From NCBI GenBank assembly GCA_963789565.1, contig CAWBKX010000002.1, positions 992,001 to 1,056,000 on the forward strand: DNA of 64,000 bases. Direction: 5' to 3'. This stretch comes from CALAGB01 sp963789565. Lineage in GTDB: Bacteria > Chloroflexota > Chloroflexia > Thermomicrobiales > Thermomicrobiaceae. Of this stretch, positions 62,444 through 64,000 are shown in pieces. Every line of letters begins with the position of its first letter. Position 1 is the first letter of the stretch. The notes beneath the pieces are model-generated. The model saw nothing but the letters and a program-made list of their open reading frames with translations. It searched no databases and had not been told where the DNA came from. The position numbers and the translations under genes are program-made.

Positions 62444-63551
62444 GTGATCGATAACGTTGAACAAGCTGTCGTCTCGAGTGTGGATCGCCTCGACCGGATC
62501 GGGGTGCGTCTTTGACGTCCCTGCCAAAGAGCAGGAGATTCAGGAACTCGAGCTCGAAAGCTCGAACCCAGAGTTCTGGAACGATTCCGAACAAGCGCAA
62601 CGCACCATGCGACACCTTGGTTCACTCCGCAACCAGGTCGAGCGCTGGAAGTCGCTAAGTCAACAGGCGAGCGATCTCAGCGAGTTAATTGAGCTTGCGC
62701 ACGATGACGAAACCATGCAAGCCGAGATCGCCACCGAAACCGAGACGCTCGTCCGTCAGCTCGAACAGCTAGAGCTTTCGCTGCTGCTCACCGGGCCATT
62801 CGATGAGAACGACGCCATTTTGGCGGTGCACGCTGGCACCGGTGGGGTTGACGCCCAGGATTGGGCCGAAATGTTGATGCGCATGTACCTGCGTTGGGCC
62901 AGCAACGCCGGGTTCCAGGCCAACGTGCTCGACGTGACCGAAGGTGAAGAGGCCGGCATCAAGAGCGTCACCCTGGAGATCCGTGGGGAAAATGCTTACG
63001 GCTACACCAAAGGTGAAGCAGGCACGCACCGGCTGGTGCGACTCTCGCCGTTCGATACGGCACACCGCCGGCATACCGCCTTTGCGTTGGTCGAGGTCTT
63101 GCCCGAGGTCGAGGACAACGACGAGATCAAGATCAACGACGACGACCTGCGCGTCGACACCTATCGGTCGTCCGGAGCGGGTGGACAGCACGTCAATAAG
63201 ACGAGTTCAGCCGTGCGTATCACGCACTTGCCGACCGGGATCGTCGTGACTTGCCAGAACGAGCGCTCACAATTGCAGAACCGCGAAACCGCCATGAAGA
63301 TCTTGCGAGCGCGGCTGACCGAGTTGGCGTTCCGCGAGCGCGAGGAGGAGCAGGCCAAGCTCAAGGGCGATCATGTCGCCGCGGGCTGGGGCAACCGCAT
63401 TCGTTCCTATGTTTTGCAACCCTACACCATGGTGACGGACCATCGCACCGAACATAGCACCGGAAACATCCAGGCGGTGCTGTCGGGTGAACTCGATCCA
63501 TTCATCGAGGCCTACCTCCATCAACAACTGGGCGAGGAAAATGCACAGTAA
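62444..63551 (+). CDS. prfB: Peptide chain release factor 2, made by programmed +1 frameshift
   Basis: Releases peptides at UGA and UAA. The gene starts at GTG 62444 with AAGGGA upstream and runs in frame 1 for 23 codons to CTT TGA at 62510-62515. Frame +1 then continues with GAC from 62514, reading DVPAKEQEIQELE onward to 63551. The shift site CTTTGAC, with a GGGG element shortly upstream, matches the known prfB autoregulatory frameshift. The SPF codon-recognition tripeptide lies in RLVRLSPFDTAHRR and the GGQ catalytic loop in RSSGAGGQHVNKTSSAV. The total of about 368 residues fits RF2. Confidence 0.95.
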
Positions 63552-64000
63552 GCGCAGCCCGCAGCGAGCAGCCGCGCTCGCTATTCTCGTCTTGCTGCTC
63601 GTCGGTCTGATCACTCCGACCTTCCCTGCCGCCGCGGCTGATCTCGCGGTCAGCAACGAGACCGCGACCGTCGACTTTCCTACCAAGCTCGAATTCGATC
63701 TGGTCGCCGACGCGCCGCAACCGGTCGCGGCGGTGGAGGTCTGGTATCACGCCACCTACGATCCCGTGACCGAGGTGTCGCGGACGCAGGTCTCGGGCGG
63801 AACACATATCGACGCCTCGAGCACGATTGACATGCAGCTTCATTACCTCCCGCCGGGAGTGGACATCGTCTATCGCTGGCGCGTGACGCTGGAAGATGGC
63901 AGCATCCTCGAGACTCCCGAAAAGACCGTCACGTACATGGACAACCGCTATGACTGGAGCACGGCCACCAGCGGACCGGTCACGGTCTATTACTTCAAAG
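63541..64000 (+). CDS. Secreted protein, start only (window ends inside)
   Basis: At least 153 residues; cut by the right edge. The ATG at 63541 overlaps the prfB stop by 11 bases. A clear signal peptide (ALAILVLLLVGLITPTFPAA, cleavage AAA-A) precedes strand-rich extracytoplasmic sequence such as TVDFPTKLEFDLVADAP, VEVWYHATYDP, VDIVYRWRVTLEDGS and TSGPVTVYYF. The last bit resembles the entry of peptidase-MA-like proteins, which I mention only as a possibility. Position after prfB and the coupling suggest an operon. Confidence 0.7.
   Translation, partial: MHSKRSPQRAAALAILVLLLVGLITPTFPAAAADLAVSNETATVDFPTKLEFDLVADAPQPVAAVEVWYHATYDPVTEVSRTQVSGGTHIDASSTIDMQLHYLPPGVDIVYRWRVTLEDGSILETPEKTVTYMDNRYDWSTATSGPVTVYYFK

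Overview
The window looks like a chromosomal segment of a GC-rich bacterium of the Chloroflexota, most like the Thermomicrobia/Sphaerobacter side. That placement is an inference. It rests on the mix of a short (archaeal-type) leuC/leuD pair, a MoaD-MoaE fusion, a T-box in front of leuA, many GTG/TTG starts with GGAGG-type ribosome sites, and secreted proteins carrying a YW..GG..FGYP..YFER..EYHP repeat that I associate with this phylum. No phage, plasmid, IS element or CRISPR array is visible; this is mostly core chromosome with accessory patches.

Layout. 1-3103: tilS-hpt-ftsH (ftsH cut by the left edge). 3170-6569: a degenerate serine-recombinase-like protein, an unknown beta-rich protein, a class III aminotransferase and a YihY/BrkB membrane protein. 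6891-11775: a catabolic island with a Crp/Fnr regulator, an RraA-fold protein, a creatininase-family amidohydrolase, a SelA-like PLP enzyme and a deacetylase-type metallohydrolase. 12273-15332: a HesB/IscA-fold protein without cysteines, a small unknown, a secreted GerMN plus FGYP-repeat protein and a lone receiver domain. 15506-22197: tRNA-Met(CAT), pcrA, ppdK, a D-aminopeptidase (M55) and a HIT protein. 22375-28670: a small unknown, tRNA-Leu(TAG), an overlapping pair of membrane/secreted genes, two long secreted propeller plus FGYP-repeat paralogues, a decayed third copy and another small unknown.

28813-35215: a leucine operon on the minus strand, leuA-leuC-leuD-leuB followed by a DUF692 enzyme and an ErpA-type Fe-S carrier. 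Its leader holds a T-box riboswitch with a CTC (Leu) specifier and, downstream of it, what looks like a second, ribosome-dependent attenuator: a short Leu-rich reading frame, an antiterminator segment and a second terminator. 35277-44686: PIG-L deacetylase, SpoU rRNA methyltransferase, tRNA-Arg(TCT), an alpha/alpha-toroid protein, a MoaD-MoaE fusion, two CBS/PRC-type proteins, an M20 peptidase, a methyltransferase and moeA. 44804-51962: stringent-response and housekeeping genes rsh, obgE, rpoD and lysA. 52113-56213: a collagen-like secreted protein, a small membrane protein and a NarL-type two-component pair. 56728-64000: ABC-F ATPase, coaE, an M50 site-2 protease with CBS domains, an MFS transporter, prfB with a programmed +1 frameshift, and the start of a secreted protein.

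The most interesting object is the double leader of leuA. Next are the catabolic island, the FGYP-repeat secreted family with a paralogue caught in decay, and the DUF692-ErpA pair at the end of the leu operon.
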